DNA of 64,000 nt from Dasyornis broadbenti (lineage: Eukaryota > Chordata > Aves > Passeriformes > Dasyornithidae), in contig VZRN01005892.1 in NCBI GenBank assembly GCA_013397935.1, forward strand, positions 466,311-530,310. Direction: 5' to 3'. The position numbers and the translations under genes are program-made. How positions within the stretch are numbered: position 1 is the first letter of the stretch; the number at the start of each line of letters is the position of its first letter. Under the pieces are notes generated by a model, which was not told where the DNA came from, made no database searches, and saw only the letters and a program-made list of their open reading frames with translations. Of the stretch, positions 1-11,735 are shown one piece after another.

Positions 1-541
1 TATAGAAAAGATTGATGTATTAGGCACAGTTTGCTGGACATATTTTGAAACAGACAAGTGAACCATGTGAGAGGGCAGGATTATAGAAAAACTCTTTGGC
101 CGTTGTGCTGTGGGTATTTTATAAATGTGCGCTTCAAAAGAGTGTATTAGCTAAAAATGTATCAAGGAGAAAAAATCCTTAGTTCTTATTCAAGCAGTGG
201 ACTCAAACATTAATGTGTATCTCCATCTCCACTCTGCTTTCTGGTCAGGGAGCTAGAGGGTGCCAAGAGCCTCTGTCTCCTGCCAGTGTTTGGTTTTGGA
301 TGGGGAGATAAGTACCAAAACTGCTATTGCAGCAATAGTTTTGATATTTATGGACACTTTAATACAACAAGCAAAGCCATAATATATTTTGTGATACTTT
401 AGATTTCTCCTGCTCTCCCATGAGGAAGCATTGAGACCCACAATAAGGTGTTTAAAAGCAGATATTTGTAGGTGAGTGGAAAGCAGATACTGGTAACTTC
501 TCCAATGTGATTTCATTTTGTTTTATTTTGTAGGATTGTAA

Positions 542-584
542 TTTTTATTTATTTTTTTTTTTTTTTTTTTCTTTTTCTTTTTTT
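542..584. repeat. Poly-T/T-rich tract
   Basis: A T-rich stretch with an uninterrupted run of 19 T at 552-570, broken after that only by single C bases. It ends in GCTAG, so on the + strand it resembles a strong polypyrimidine tract and 3' splice site. It could equally be the oligo-A tail of an old minus-strand retrocopy. No exon was recognised downstream. Confidence 0.9.
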
Positions 585-868
585 GCTAGGTACAATTTCA
601 CGAACAAAATAAGGCTGATCAAAAGTCACTGGCCAAGGGGCAGCTAGTGAGGATGCTTGTAAATGGAGATATTAGTCCTACTCTGGATTTCAAATGAGCA
701 ATTCACGTGGCTTTACAATAAAATATCAGCAAAATTTAGAAGTGTTTGTAGAAAATGAAGACTGAGTACTGAAAGTAAATAACTTTCAACTTCCTAAGTG
801 AAGGAATTATAGTTGAGGGGGAAAAAAAGACCACCACCAGAAAATATATTCTGGGGCAACAGACAAAC

Positions 869-990
869 CTTGATTTTTCAGATAGATGTAGCTGATTCCT
901 AGTTGCTCTGGTAGACTATAAATTCTTTCCATTTGCACCACCTGGAAGGCACAGCTATCCCTGAGCTGTATGGTGTTCTTCTGTTCTGTC
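869..990 (-). other. Candidate internal coding exon (unidentified)
   Basis: On the minus strand a long pyrimidine-rich tract (about 991-1015) ends in CCAG, a strong 3' splice site match. The next 122 bases are open in one frame and read without stops as part of a 71-codon ORF (807-1019), including the peptide DSCAFQVVQMERIYSLPEQL. The segment ends AAG followed by GTTTGT, a usable but non-optimal donor (mismatches at +3 and +4). Read on the + strand, the same segment also has acceptor-like and donor-like ends but is stopped in all three frames. Residue composition looks protein-like, but I do not recognise the family and see no partner exon. It may be a chance pseudo-exon in an AT-rich intron. 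Confidence 0.22.
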
Positions 991-3183
991 CTGGAAAGGA
1001 GAAAAGTAAGTGACCCCACTGGTATTTAAACCTGTGGATTTAAGGAGTATTTCACTTGAGATTAGCCCACTAAGCCATTCCTTCTGCCTATTTAAACAAT
1101 TTTATTCCAAGAAGGACACAGGAGTGCAAATATTATTGTTAGCTGTACTTGGAGGTAGGAACTGTGTATTTCTGTTGCTGGTGAGTTTGTTTTATCAGCG
1201 CCTTTATTTTTGAAGGGATAGCAACGTGTTCATTAGGAATGCTGTGATCTAAGATTTTGGTTATTCCTTTTCTGTCAGATCATATTGTATCACCCAAAAG
1301 TTCTTTCCCCCTTGCTTATCCTCATCTTCCCCAGGTACCAGGGAAGGTCGGAGTAGCTCAGAAGCTCTGCAGGCAGGAGAAGGCTGGGGAGCTTCCTGAG
1401 TTATCCTGATGGGTGCAGATCTGTTTTTAATCTCCTCACTACAGGTTGGCCACAGCGAATTTGCATTGGCACACAATCGTTTGCATTGATCTTGTGATAT
1501 GGGAAAACATCAGTGGCAAATTAATTGTTGCACTGATTTCATTTACCCAAACTGGGATGTAAACTCACATTGCAGTTAGGAAGGTAAATGACCGAACTCA
1601 GAGCACTGATCTTTGCCTTATTCAGTGTTAGGATTCAGAGGTAAAGGAAGAAGCTTCTGAACTTAGATAAAACTCATCTTTTATCTCCTCAAACATTTTT
1701 TCTTCCTAAAGCAGCAAGTATTTTTTAATAAACAAAAACCACCAGCCAGTTGTGTACACTTGATGTTCATGGTAGTATTTTTCCAAAAATAATAAAATAC
1801 CAAGCAGAGAAAACAAACTGCCTCAAACATGCAAATAATGATTTAGGAACATTTTTCACTATGCAGAAATGTATTCCTAAAATATTTGTGGGGCATGCTG
1901 CCTTTTGTTTTAGCTAATTCTGGGTATTTCTGGCACTGGGGTCCTGCTGTTTGCTGCAAGGATTGAGGTGTAATTTGCTGACAACAGGGGGCAGAGCGAG
2001 TTTGTGTTTTAAAGGAAGAGAAATCCCTGTCAGAGCAGTCAATGGTTATTTTTTTATTCCGAATGTGAGCCTTGTCTTATGAAAGAGATAATAGCGAGTA
2101 CTCCTCTGTTTAAATCTGCTGTGCAGAACTTGTGAATGTCAAAGCGTTTCAAAGGCTTGGTTGCTGTCTTGGATCCTCTTTTATAAAGCAGATAAGGCAG
2201 TTAAGCTATAAGTTTGTATTTATTTAGGTTGATTCAAAATCTTTTTATTAACTGTTTATTTAATTTTAGCCACCCAATATGGCTCTGGCAAGCTCTCAGC
2301 ATACTTCTGGCTGCCTTGACTGTCTAAAGAGACTTTTGGCAGGGTCCTAGGTCTGGGATTTGCACGCTTTTTCCATCCTAACAGGCATGCTTGGGGCGCC
2401 TAACCATACTTAGAAAATAAAAAAGGAACAAACTTCACTTAACCATGAAAGGAGTAGGAAGGGAATCTGTTGCTGCCGTTATTACCTCCACACTCCTTGA
2501 TCTAATTTGGACTTGGATGCTGATGAAGTGGCAACCTGGTTTCTGTTGCACTTAAAGAAATGCATAAAAGCATCTGAAATGGTCTTTGTGATTTTTGCTT
2601 TATTTTATTTAAAGGGGTTTATTTAAAGCACAGATTTGAGGGTGTACTTGTGATATTTTTCAAATATTCATAATTCTCTGACAAGGTAACACATTGGTTC
2701 TGGAACAGACTACAATCCTAACTGCACATGTTGAAGACTTCTAAAATTCTTAGTTCTTTGTTGTGGATCCAGTGCTCCTGGCCTGAGTTTCATATTCATA
2801 TAAGTATGAACAATCACCTGTGGAAGACACTGGCAGGTGTAAGAGCTCACAGGTAACACAGTGCTCCATAGTCGGGAATCTTGGATTTTCTCTCTCTTCA
2901 TGTTGGACTTGGATTTCCCAGCACATTTGATGTACAGTCAGAACATAGACTTCTTTGTTTTTAGCTGAGCCCAGCTGAATTATTAGGGGCATTGTTAAGG
3001 CAATGGCTAAGGGCAGTCTTCATTTAGAATAAGACATTGAAAATTCCATGTACGTTCTTTATATGGAAATGTTTATACAATATAAACTTCTGCTTAGGAA
3101 AGCAACTCTTTTTCATCTGGACAGTCTCTCCATACAATGCATCATGCCAGACAATAGATGAAGTGTTTTAATGGTGGTAAACA

Positions 3184-3232
3184 GTGTGTGTGTGTATGTA
3201 TATACATATTAAAAATATATATTTATATATAT
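3184..3232. repeat. (TG)n/(TA)n simple repeat
   Basis: Alternating purine-pyrimidine sequence from 3184 to 3209 (TG steps passing into TA steps), then an A/T-only stretch with TATA steps to about 3232. This is an ordinary vertebrate microsatellite, degraded at its 3' side. Confidence 0.85.
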
Positions 3233-3483
3233 TCAACCACATGTGAAATGTCCTTTCATTTCCTGCCTTTTAAGGGGAGATTGTATCGCAGAGCTATCTA
3301 CCCTCGGTAGGATGTGTAGCTCCCACATTTGAATGCCTCAGAGCTCCTTTTTCTGAAATGGGAGGGAGACAAATTACCTACATGTTATGATGGACAAATC
3401 AATCCCTTAGAAGTTGTAATTAAAATTCAACTGCATCTTGCAAAAATTACAGGGAAATCACTTTGAAATTATAATAGCATGTG

Positions 3484-3510
3484 TAGTAGCTGTTTAAAAT
3501 ACAGCTACTA
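3484..3510. other. Perfect 10-bp hairpin
   Basis: TAGTAGCTGT at 3484-3493 is exactly complementary in reverse to 3501-3510, with a 7-base AT loop. Pairing stops at both ends. No repeat family explains it, and it is short enough to arise by chance. Confidence 0.5.
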
Positions 3511-4202
3511 ATCATAAATTCCTGAAGACAATATTCATCTAACGTCTAAACTTTTGCATGGTCTCTGTGTAGCAGAAGAGACACAGGGCTTCCCAAAATA
3601 ATTTTTACTATTTCAAATGACTGCAAATAAAAATTGCAAACGTGTTTGCTGTTCGTGCTTACACATGTGCTGAAAAATATCTCTTCTAAAACTATCTGTT
3701 GTACGGTTGCTTTTAGGGATGAAAGGAAGGCAGCAGCAGCGCAACAGAATGCTCTTTCTGTCATATTTGTAATGGTGATGTTAATTTAATCTAGATTATG
3801 TTCCAGTATTTTCTTCTCACTTTAAAGGAGAAATGGTAGCAGCATATTCCCTTACCTACCACATGCACTGTCTGAATGTGGCTTCTCTTTATTTAACTGT
3901 CAAGTATCCAGCTCTCCATTTCCCAATTACTGCCTTTCTGCACTTCATGTAACTGATGGACCCAGCTACTACAGATCTGCAAACCTTCATTAAATCAGTG
4001 CAGTGTGCACTGACTTGAGCTGTTGGACAAGCTCCTGCAGCTCAGGTGTGGATGAAAACACCACACTGAAGTATTTGGAATGAGTAAGTGCCAAAGTATC
4101 ACTGACTTTGGCTTGAATTAGTATCTGCTTAGGGCTTTCTCTCAAATAAGAACAGTTTTCCCAAATAACAAAAGGTATTAAATAAGGAGCAGCAATATCT
4201 AT

Positions 4203-4440
4203 CACAGAATCACAGAGTGGTTTGGGTTGGAAGGCACCCCAAAGATCATCCAGTTCCACCCCTGCCATGGGCAGGGACTCCTTCCCCTATCCCAGGTTGC
4301 TCCAAGCCCTGTCCAACCTGGCCTTGGACACTTCCAGGGAGGGGGCATCCACAGCTTCTCTGGGCACCCTGTGCCAGGGCCTTACCACCCTCACAGGGAA
4401 GAATTTCTTCCCAATATCCAATCTAAACCTGCTTTCTTTT
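4203..4440 (-). mobile_element. CR1 LINE, 3'-end fragment
   Basis: The + strand begins with two 8-mer units (CACAGAAT, CACAGAGT), the reverse complement of the octamer repeat that ends CR1 elements, followed by GGTTTGGGTTGGAAGGCACC, the standard CR1 3' tail read backwards. Recognisable CR1 3' sequence continues to about 4440 (the CATGGGCAGGGAC block, then GGGAAGAATTTCTTCCC). The element lies on the minus strand and is 5'-truncated, as most CR1 copies are. Few changes from the general CR1 pattern suggest a fairly young copy, perhaps of a CR1-J/Y type. The short ORFs across it are not genes. Confidence 0.95.
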
Positions 4441-5825
4441 CACAGTCAGTAGTTGCTGTATTTTATGCTGTTTTCCCTTGGAATATGAAGGCACTCTGCT
4501 ATTTCTGTTCTGCAGCAAAAAATGGATCTTGCTGTTGCTCATGGAAGGTACTGAACCTTTAAAAAGTCAATATTAAAAAAAACAATTGTTTTGGTTGCCG
4601 ATATGGACATGGATACTATTTGGTTGGCAAAACAAGGGATTTAATTTCAGATGAGGTAAGCACCTGTTTCTCTCTTCGTGTACCGTGGGGGCTCGGGTGG
4701 TTTTGTTTTGGTTTTGTCCCCTCCCCTGCACAGAGGGCCTGAATGCCAACAAAAACAGTTTAAAATTATATTAATGTCCTTCCCCATAAGCTATCAGATC
4801 CACAAATATGCTTTATTTGAAATGCACAGGGTTCCCTAGTGAGGCTCTTGGGCTGCACCAGAGCACGGAGCACGCACAGGGGTTTTACTGTGCCTGCCAG
4901 AGGTAGCTGTGGGTGTAGTTTATTTTGCCCCCTGGTTCTGGGAGCAGAGTGAATGGGGGAGAGCTATGTAAGGCAATGTCTTTGCAACAGGCCTTGTGTG
5001 GAGAGCAGTTCTCCTGCCTTGGAGCTGGCCCAGCCATCGGTGCAGCTGTGGCCGGGGAAGGAACGCGCCAGACCTCCCGCCTCAGCCGCTGCAGCTCTGC
5101 CCTCTCCGTTTGTGTGCCCCGTTCCATGTTCCATCTTCCTAACAGCTTCATTTCCTCTCTTTTCAACAGATCTATCAACAAAATGCTTTCCATCATCTCG
5201 GGCTATTTTTGTCCCCTTATCACAGCTATTTCCTTGGGTAAATAGTTCTCCTGGCGCTGCTGCTGGAGCGCGCTGCTGGGAGCTGGAACGCGTGCTGGGG
5301 TACAGTAGGTACGGGCTGCGTGGGAGGTGAGAGGCAGCCCTGCAGAAACCCTTTCCTCTTCTTGCCTGCTTCCAGTGAAACAGCTCCCATGTCAGCAGGA
5401 TTGTGCCTTGAAGAAGGAAAATGAGGGTGGGGAAAAAAAGGAAAAGAAAAGCAAAAACTCATCCCCAGAAAAAGTACTAAAATTTATGTATGTCAAATGT
5501 ATGCAAGGAGTCAAAAAGCAGAGTCACTATTTTTCCCAGTTTGCCTGGCTGCGCAGTCACCTGTATGCTCTTTGTTGATTTTTAGATAAATTCCTCCCAC
5601 CACGTTGTTTTAGAGTGACAGTGCCTCTTATCTAAGAACCTGGTGGAGAAGGTTGCAGGGCAAGAATGGAAGCTGTAGCATGGACCTGGGATTACTACAT
5701 TTAAAGATTCTGGTATTTTGTCTGAGAAAACAATCACTGTGAATAAGTGGGGAGTGAAAAATCTTCAGTGTGCACAGCAGGAGCATGGAAACCAGGGTTC
5801 CTGTTGTTCAAGCAAACGTGGTCTT
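4441..5825. other. Unique stretch with a local GC/CpG-richer patch
   Basis: No recognised gene. From about 5030 to 5310 the sequence is clearly richer in G+C and CpG than its surroundings (several GCGC, CGCG and CCGC steps), giving overlapping ORFs on both strands with no known domain. Two splice-like arrangements lie here: an open segment ending in GAG/GTAAGC at 4655, and a very pyrimidine-rich acceptor ending at 5169 with a GG/GTAAAT donor after 5237. The CpG patch could be a regulatory element or a decayed repeat. Confidence 0.5.
5170..5237 (+). other. Candidate 68-nt exon with strong acceptor
   Basis: The tract before 5170 (about 5145-5169) is almost entirely C/T and ends in CAACAG, one of the best 3' splice-site matches in the window. 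The following 68 bases end TTGG before GTAAAT, a fair donor. All three frames are open across the segment, so frame gives no discrimination, and no product is recognised. Splice signals of this quality also occur by chance in introns. Confidence 0.15.
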
Positions 5826-5965
5826 AGAATCACAGGGTATTCTAAGTTGAAAGGGACCCACAAGGGTCATCAAGTCCAGCTCTTCAGTGGATGATCCACA
5901 TGAGGATCAAGCCCACAACCTTGGTGTTACCAGCACCATGCTCTGACCAGTCAAGCCAATATGTG
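5826..5965 (-). mobile_element. TguSINE1-like SINE (tRNA-Ile head, CR1 tail)
   Basis: Read on the minus strand, the right half (about 5890-5962) resembles a tRNA-Ile: GGTCAGAGCATGGTGCTGGT, then CACCAAGGTTGTGGG and a degenerate B box. The left half (5826-5880) is the CR1-type 3' end, with an octamer-like terminus and AAGGGACCCACAAGG on the + strand. tRNA-Ile-derived SINEs with a CR1 tail are known from passerines as TguSINE1. The A-box side is mutated (TGGCTTGACTGG), so this copy should not be a functional tRNA. The second copy, at 58110, shares the same architecture. Confidence 0.85.
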
Positions 5966-8900
5966 CTTCTTTATATGCTCTTTGTTATGGTCTATTATAA
6001 CTTAATATTTTCTGTAATTTTGAAGGTTTCTGCATGCTGTTCCATCCATTAGAAAAGTAATTGTTCTGCTTCATACCTTTTTGGGGGCATTTTTGTCAAG
6101 AATCCCAGGGAGCTTTTGTTCTTTTTTCTTACTGAGGTTTACTGAATTTATAATTGCTCGAAATTTAATAGGGATGCGGAGGAAGGAATTACATAGATGT
6201 CTCTGCACACTGCTGGAATGAGCACTTGTCTGAATCTTGAAAGCTTTTTCCAGAAAATGCCATCATTTCCCCCAGATTTTATATAAACTTTTAATATATT
6301 AAGTAGTAGCAGAGCAGGTACTGATTTAAAAGAATATCATATGTCAAACTACTTTGTAAAGGGAAGAAAAATATATAAGCACTTTTTAATCTCCTAAACA
6401 CCCTTACTTTGTTAGGGCTTAAGTTAACATTGACATTCACAACATTGACATGCATTAGCTGTAGGACTTCTTAGCATTAAATTGAAGCGAAGGCGTTTTA
6501 CCCATTTCTGTTACTGGGTCATTCATTGTACACATTGTATTAAAAAAAAAATCAAATTTAACATATTAAGAATATGTTTGACTTCCGTAAAAGCACAGAA
6601 ATGCTTGACCCAAGGTAATGCCAACTGATAAGCTTCCTTAAGACAGAAACAAATTTTTTGGGTGCTCTACTGTTGGAAAGGATTGCCTTAAAGAGAATAA
6701 AGACTTTTATGTATTACAAGTTCTAAAATTGTTGAGTTAGAAATCCATCCTTTGTTGTGTTTTAAACTAGTCTTGGGGTTGAGGCCAATGCTTTTCAGAA
6801 CTTGGCCTGGTAACTTTCTTGAAGCTGTAGGATGCACCATATTTGATATTTAAAGGCTGGTTGTGAAAAATGGTTTTCGAAACTAGAAGGCATGAGTCCG
6901 AGGGGAGATCACAGGAGCTGGGAATGGAGTTGGGAATCTGACAGAAGTTAGTTTGACTTTGGCTGTATTAGAAGGTCATTTGAAAATAATTTGACTGCAG
7001 ATAAATTTGCTCTTGAGAAAAATTACAAATTAGATGTCTAACATATGTTAACTTCACTGAGAATTTTGTTACTCGGCAGAACGTTGTTGCATTGGTGGTG
7101 TAGTGATGATGCTGTGAGGATAGTCACTCTAAAACCAAAACCAAATCTAAATTGCAACTTCCATTACATTACTATCTTAATTTGTAACTTGATGTTGACT
7201 TTGGAAATACAGCATGATTAGCCAAAGGAGCTGGTGTGATGTGGCTGCAGTTCCCCCATTCTCAGTGTTCAGGCTGATCTGTTCAACAGAACAAGGAATT
7301 CTGTTGCTGTTTTTCATTTCTTCCCCCAAATTCATGTCTTTGAGTTATGCCGTGCTGTTACTACTCACCTTAATCTTGGATTACAGCATTCTCATATCCA
7401 TTTTGTGCCTTTTTAAAATTGAATATTTAACAGTGGGTTTCACTTACTAATTTTATCTTCTATTCTTCTAGATATAATAGCATATATTATCTGACTTGAT
7501 TTAATGAAATAAAGATGGTTACCTGAAAATAACTCATCAGTGGAAATGTTGAGGTATCAGTTTTTTGTCTTTGGGCTCGCTGGCATTTAGTACCTTTTTT
7601 TTTTTTGTTACATACATTAATGTGTAAGAAAACCAAACCCTGACATTGTCCTTGGATATTTTTGATTACAAGAGGATTATGGCTTTGAAGGATTAATACT
7701 TGTGAAATTAACACTGCTGTAATTGGCAGTTGCTGTTAATTAAGAGTGAGTGTCAGGAGTAAGTCCTCTCTTCTAAGCAGGGACAGATGAGTTTTAGGCA
7801 AACTTGAACCAGCCCTTGAATGAGTTTCTATCTACAGCAAGAATTTTGGGTCTTACAGAGCTTCTCATTGCATAGAGCACCGAATTGCAGCTACATCGTA
7901 GCCCAGGGAGAAATCAAAGCTGATTTTGTAGTGCTGCTGTGTAAGCTGCAGCTGAAGATCTGCCCCTTGTTCAGTTTGACTAACCTTGAAATATCAGTGG
8001 GATTTCTGTTGTCAGGCAATTAAAAGCTTTGCTTGTGTTTTTATCTTTTTACTGATACCCGGGTGCTTTGTCATGTAGACTAGGTTGTGTTTCATACCAC
8101 AAAGGATTCTCTGTAGCTAATATTTGACCTGGAAGTGTTACTAAAGGGAGCTATTTAACTTAGAAATCTACTTCCCACGTGCATCCTGCAACTCACAGTG
8201 TTCACTCGCCTTGTTACATCATGAAACATGCTGAGCTAAAGGGTAGTAAGGATCAAATTAATTAGCAAAACTATGGGAAATCTAAATATTTCCTTTTATT
8301 TCTGCATTGATCTCACTCTGAAGCTTTATGCCATTGCTTGTAACTTATAGAGGCTGGCTTACCAGATTTATCACTGTTTTGCACTAGCATGTGTCTCTTA
8401 TCTAGAAGATGAAAAACAAATGACACTTGGTTGGAAGAAAGCTGACATAATTTGTGCCATAGGGTATCAATTACAGCAGGCTCTTTTAAATCTGCTTTGT
8501 TGAGTGGGGAAGGGCAGGGGGTGAAGGAAAGAGAAAACAAGATTTATCTTTAATAAATGAATTGCCTTAATTCCAGTTTGGAAATCTGAACAAATGGTAC
8601 AATCACCATTTTTTCATTTAAAAAGTGAGGTGGAAGAGGAGACTTCCAGTCACTAGTGTGGGAATTTAGATGTTTATTCATGATGCCAGAGAACCTGTTT
8701 TAGATCCCCATTCTCAGATGGCAAGCTGTGAACTCACACCTGCTGGAGTGGTCCAAGAGCAGTCAGATGCAGTATTCAGGACAGGACTGCCTTAGCCTCT
8801 TCTTTTCTGCAGCCTTGGAAAAGAAACAAAAATCCAGGGTTCCACCTGGTGTGAGAACTTCCCGCCTCGCCCCCGGGTGGGTGCCATAGCGAGCAGACTG

Positions 8901-11252
8901 GAGTCAAATGAAATGCTGTCAACAGGAGAGGAGCCACCTTGGCATGCCCTAAGAGCCAGGGATTGCAACACTCAGCAGGCTTGTGCAAGGATTCATTCCA
9001 ATAACAGCTTGGGATGGGGCCAGCAGAGAGTTTGAACCGCGGTGCTGCCAGCGAGTCCAAAACCACCGCTGCCATACGTTTTGTTTTTTAGGTTTGCATG
9101 TGAAAAAAGCATGTTTTAAAATTTATGCTGTTTTAGTATATCTAATTCAAAGTCATTACCAGGGATAGTTTAACCAAAGTTAGGTTTTAAGGGATAATGT
9201 ATTTGCTGAAGAGATGGTGCAGCTTTGATACTTGGAATTTTCCGGTGACCATTAGGTAACATGTTTGTGTCAATAAGAAGGCCTGTGGAGTGACTGAATG
9301 ATCCAGTTTGTCTTTCTGGCACTGACTTTTCTCAGTTATTAGAAAATCTGTGTGTATCACAGCTGTGGGGGGAAAGAGCAGCACTGTGGATGAGCTTTGC
9401 AACTCATCTCTTTCTGTTAAAAAATTGTCTTGGATAAATAGAAAATCCTTTTGTAAAGGGTACAGGAAACACTGTAGAAAATAATATCAGTGTTTAATAG
9501 AAAAATGTCTGCCAAAATGGTAGATTTACTATTTAACATTACTAAGACCCAAAGTTTTGTAGTTCCAAATTTCTGATTTGTAAGCAAAAGTTGTCTGTAC
9601 CTCCTGTTTGCTGCCTTTGTACCAGAGGGTGATATTCTTATTAAGCTACAGCATTAACCCTGACAGGGTTCTTTGCCTTTGTTTATTAGCAGCAAGCTGT
9701 GGAACATCAAATTAGCGACAATTCTGTTTCTGGATAATAAGTTAGTTTTGAAGTAAGTAGGTATAGAGTAGTAACTTGGGCCACGTTATCATGAGTGATT
9801 TCAACCTGCCTGGTGGAATTCCAAGCAAAATCATGTGAAGGAAGCATTAGAGTTGTAGGGTAGAGATTCTAACATTTCTTACGAGACCAAAGGGAGCAAT
9901 AGAGGACTGATACAAATGTACTGTAATACAAAAATGCAAATGGTGTTTTCAACACTTTTAATTGATTTGATTTGGCAATATATTTAGCAGTGTTTAATCC
10001 CAGGTACATTTTAACAAGAAAGATGTCAACTAGAGAGTCTGGGCAAACAACTTGTTAAAAGTTCCTGGTTGCCATCAGTGTATTTGTTTCCAAACTAGGT
10101 CTCTTAGTCTGTTTCCCATCACAATGTCCTGAGAGGACCTTGCTCTATCTTTTTTTTAAAAGCTTTGGTATGTGTTCTTCTCACGATATGTATAAGTATT
10201 TCCATTAGAGTTAATCAATCAACACCAAATAACAAATGCTTTTACCATTAATGGGAGCGCTGGGTGTGTGAGGAGGGCAGGACTGTGCCTGTAAAGGCAG
10301 CACATGGAACAGGAGGAAGCGCTGTGGAGTATTTGCTGCTTGATAATATACCAGGTGGGCCTAGTGTTAGATTTGTGTGGTTGCCTTTTGGGGTAGAGCC
10401 AGGTTACAGGGTTGTAAAAGGTGCAGCTTATTTTCCAGTTATGTGCTTTGCCAGATAATAGAAGTGGGAGCAGGGTGCTACTTAAAATATATAGGAATGG
10501 GAAGAAAAGAATAATTCATTTAAGGAACATTCCATCTTTCATTTAAGGAACATTCCATCTTTTTTTGTTTATTGTTTATTGTATTGATACCATATTCACG
10601 TTTTCAGCACATCCCCCCTGGAGGTTTTCTGCACCACTCAGTAGTTCAAACAGCACTTTCTGCTTTTCATGTGGCAGCGGTCAGGTCTGGCGTATTTGCA
10701 CATCTCTAATTAAAGTGTAAGGAGATGTGTAATTAGCTGGTAATGCTACCTGACTCTGTACATGAATCTGTCATTGTATGCAGAGACCAAGCAGTGTCTG
10801 TCTGTAAGCGATGCTCAAGGCTGAAGGAACCTTCTCTGTCAGATTTTTAACTTGCTCTGTCTTTCAGCTTTTGAGGTTGTCTCAGCTTAGCTGGAGAGCT
10901 TCAGATGAGTGGCAGGGACAGTTGTGCTTTTTTTGTGTTACTCTGGGATGTGGGTTATGAGTAAATGACAGGGGCACTGATATAGCCACCGCCTCTGCAG
11001 CGGCTGCAGCACAAAGTGTTTGTCATTGTATGTGGCTGCCTGCCCCAGTCTGCTTCCTTCATGGTGGGGAAAGGACTGATAGGTTGAGCCAAATAATGGT
11101 TATATGTATTATTCTACTCATAAAAAGTTTAAAAAGAGAAGAGGGAGTCAGCTATAGACGCATCATGTGTCCTCTATGCCAGGCATGAGACATGGAGGCC
11201 AAGAGATGGGAGAGGCTTGCTGAGAGCTCAGCAGGACGATGGGTGCATGTCA
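5966..11252. other. Unique AT-rich noncoding stretch
   Basis: No gene recognised. The ORFs are short, lack plausible splice context and have random-looking composition. The stretch contains a 12-base T run near 7595, a local 15-base-period repeat of AACATTGACAT near 6426-6451, and an exact 23-bp tandem duplication at 10517-10562. No CR1 or SINE is visible. Confidence 0.6.
10517..10562. repeat. Exact 23-bp tandem duplication
   Basis: Two adjacent identical 23-base units, 10517-10539 and 10540-10562, each beginning CATTTAAGGAACATTCCATC. The absence of any difference indicates a recent slippage or replication duplication, possibly polymorphic. The unit contains GGAACATTCC, an imperfect palindrome. 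Confidence 0.95.
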
Positions 11253-11735
11253 GAACCACAGAATCAGAGAATAAGCTGAGTTGGCAGGGACCCACAAGGA
11301 TCATCAAGGCCAGCCCCTGGCCCTGCACAGGACACCCCAAGAGTCCCACCATGTGCCTGAGAGCATTGTCCTAACACTTCTGGAGTTCTGTCAGGCTCAA
11401 TGCTGTGCCCACTGCCCTGGGGGTGCTGTTCCAGTGCCCAATTACCCTCTGGGGGAAGAACCTTTTTCTAATACTCATCCTAAGCCTCCCCTAAGCCTCC
11501 CTTGACAAAGCTTCAGGCCATTCCCTCAGGTCCTGTCACTGTCACCACAGAGCAGAGATCAGTGTCTGCCCCTTCTCTTCCCCTCACGAGGAAGCTGTAA
11601 CTGCAGTGAGGGCTCCCTTCAGGCCCCTCCAGGCTGAACAGACCCAGTGCCCTCAGCTGCTCCTCACATGGCTTCCCCTCAAGGCCCTTCACCATCCTTG
11701 TGACCTCCTGGACATCACAGCCCCTGGACCATGGC
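11253..11735 (-). mobile_element. CR1 LINE, longer 3' fragment (CR1-X-like)
   Basis: The + strand starts ACCACAGAATCAGAGAATAA, then GAGTTGGCAGGGACCCACAA, the reversed 3' end of the CR1 subgroup whose tail is also carried by the SINEs at 5826 and 58110. The block continues through the CCTGGCCCTGCACAGGACA and GGGGGAAGAACCTTTTTCTA segments to CTCCAGGCTGAACAGACCCA near 11628-11647 and on to about 11735. The minus-strand element is 5'-truncated and still CpG-poor and GC-rich compared with its flanks. The ORFs on both strands here (for example 11513-11782) are by-products of the repeat. Confidence 0.92.

Larger units (their letters stand above)
1..4202. other. Unique AT-rich noncoding stretch
   Basis: No gene is recognised here. 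Most of the stretch is AT-rich unique sequence with in-frame stops in all frames. It holds a T-rich tract near 542-584, a TG/TA repeat near 3184, a small nested hairpin at 316-343 (7-bp core around a single-base loop), a 10-bp hairpin at 3484-3510, and one exon-like minus-strand segment at 869-990, listed separately. A CTCF-like core (AGGGGGCAG) occurs near 1986-1994 but is only a motif match. No CR1 or SINE was seen before 4203. Confidence 0.6.

Noticed and set aside
2520..2577. Possible C/D box snoRNA (TGATGA ... CTGA)
   Set aside because: C box lacks the leading purine and there is no terminal stem.
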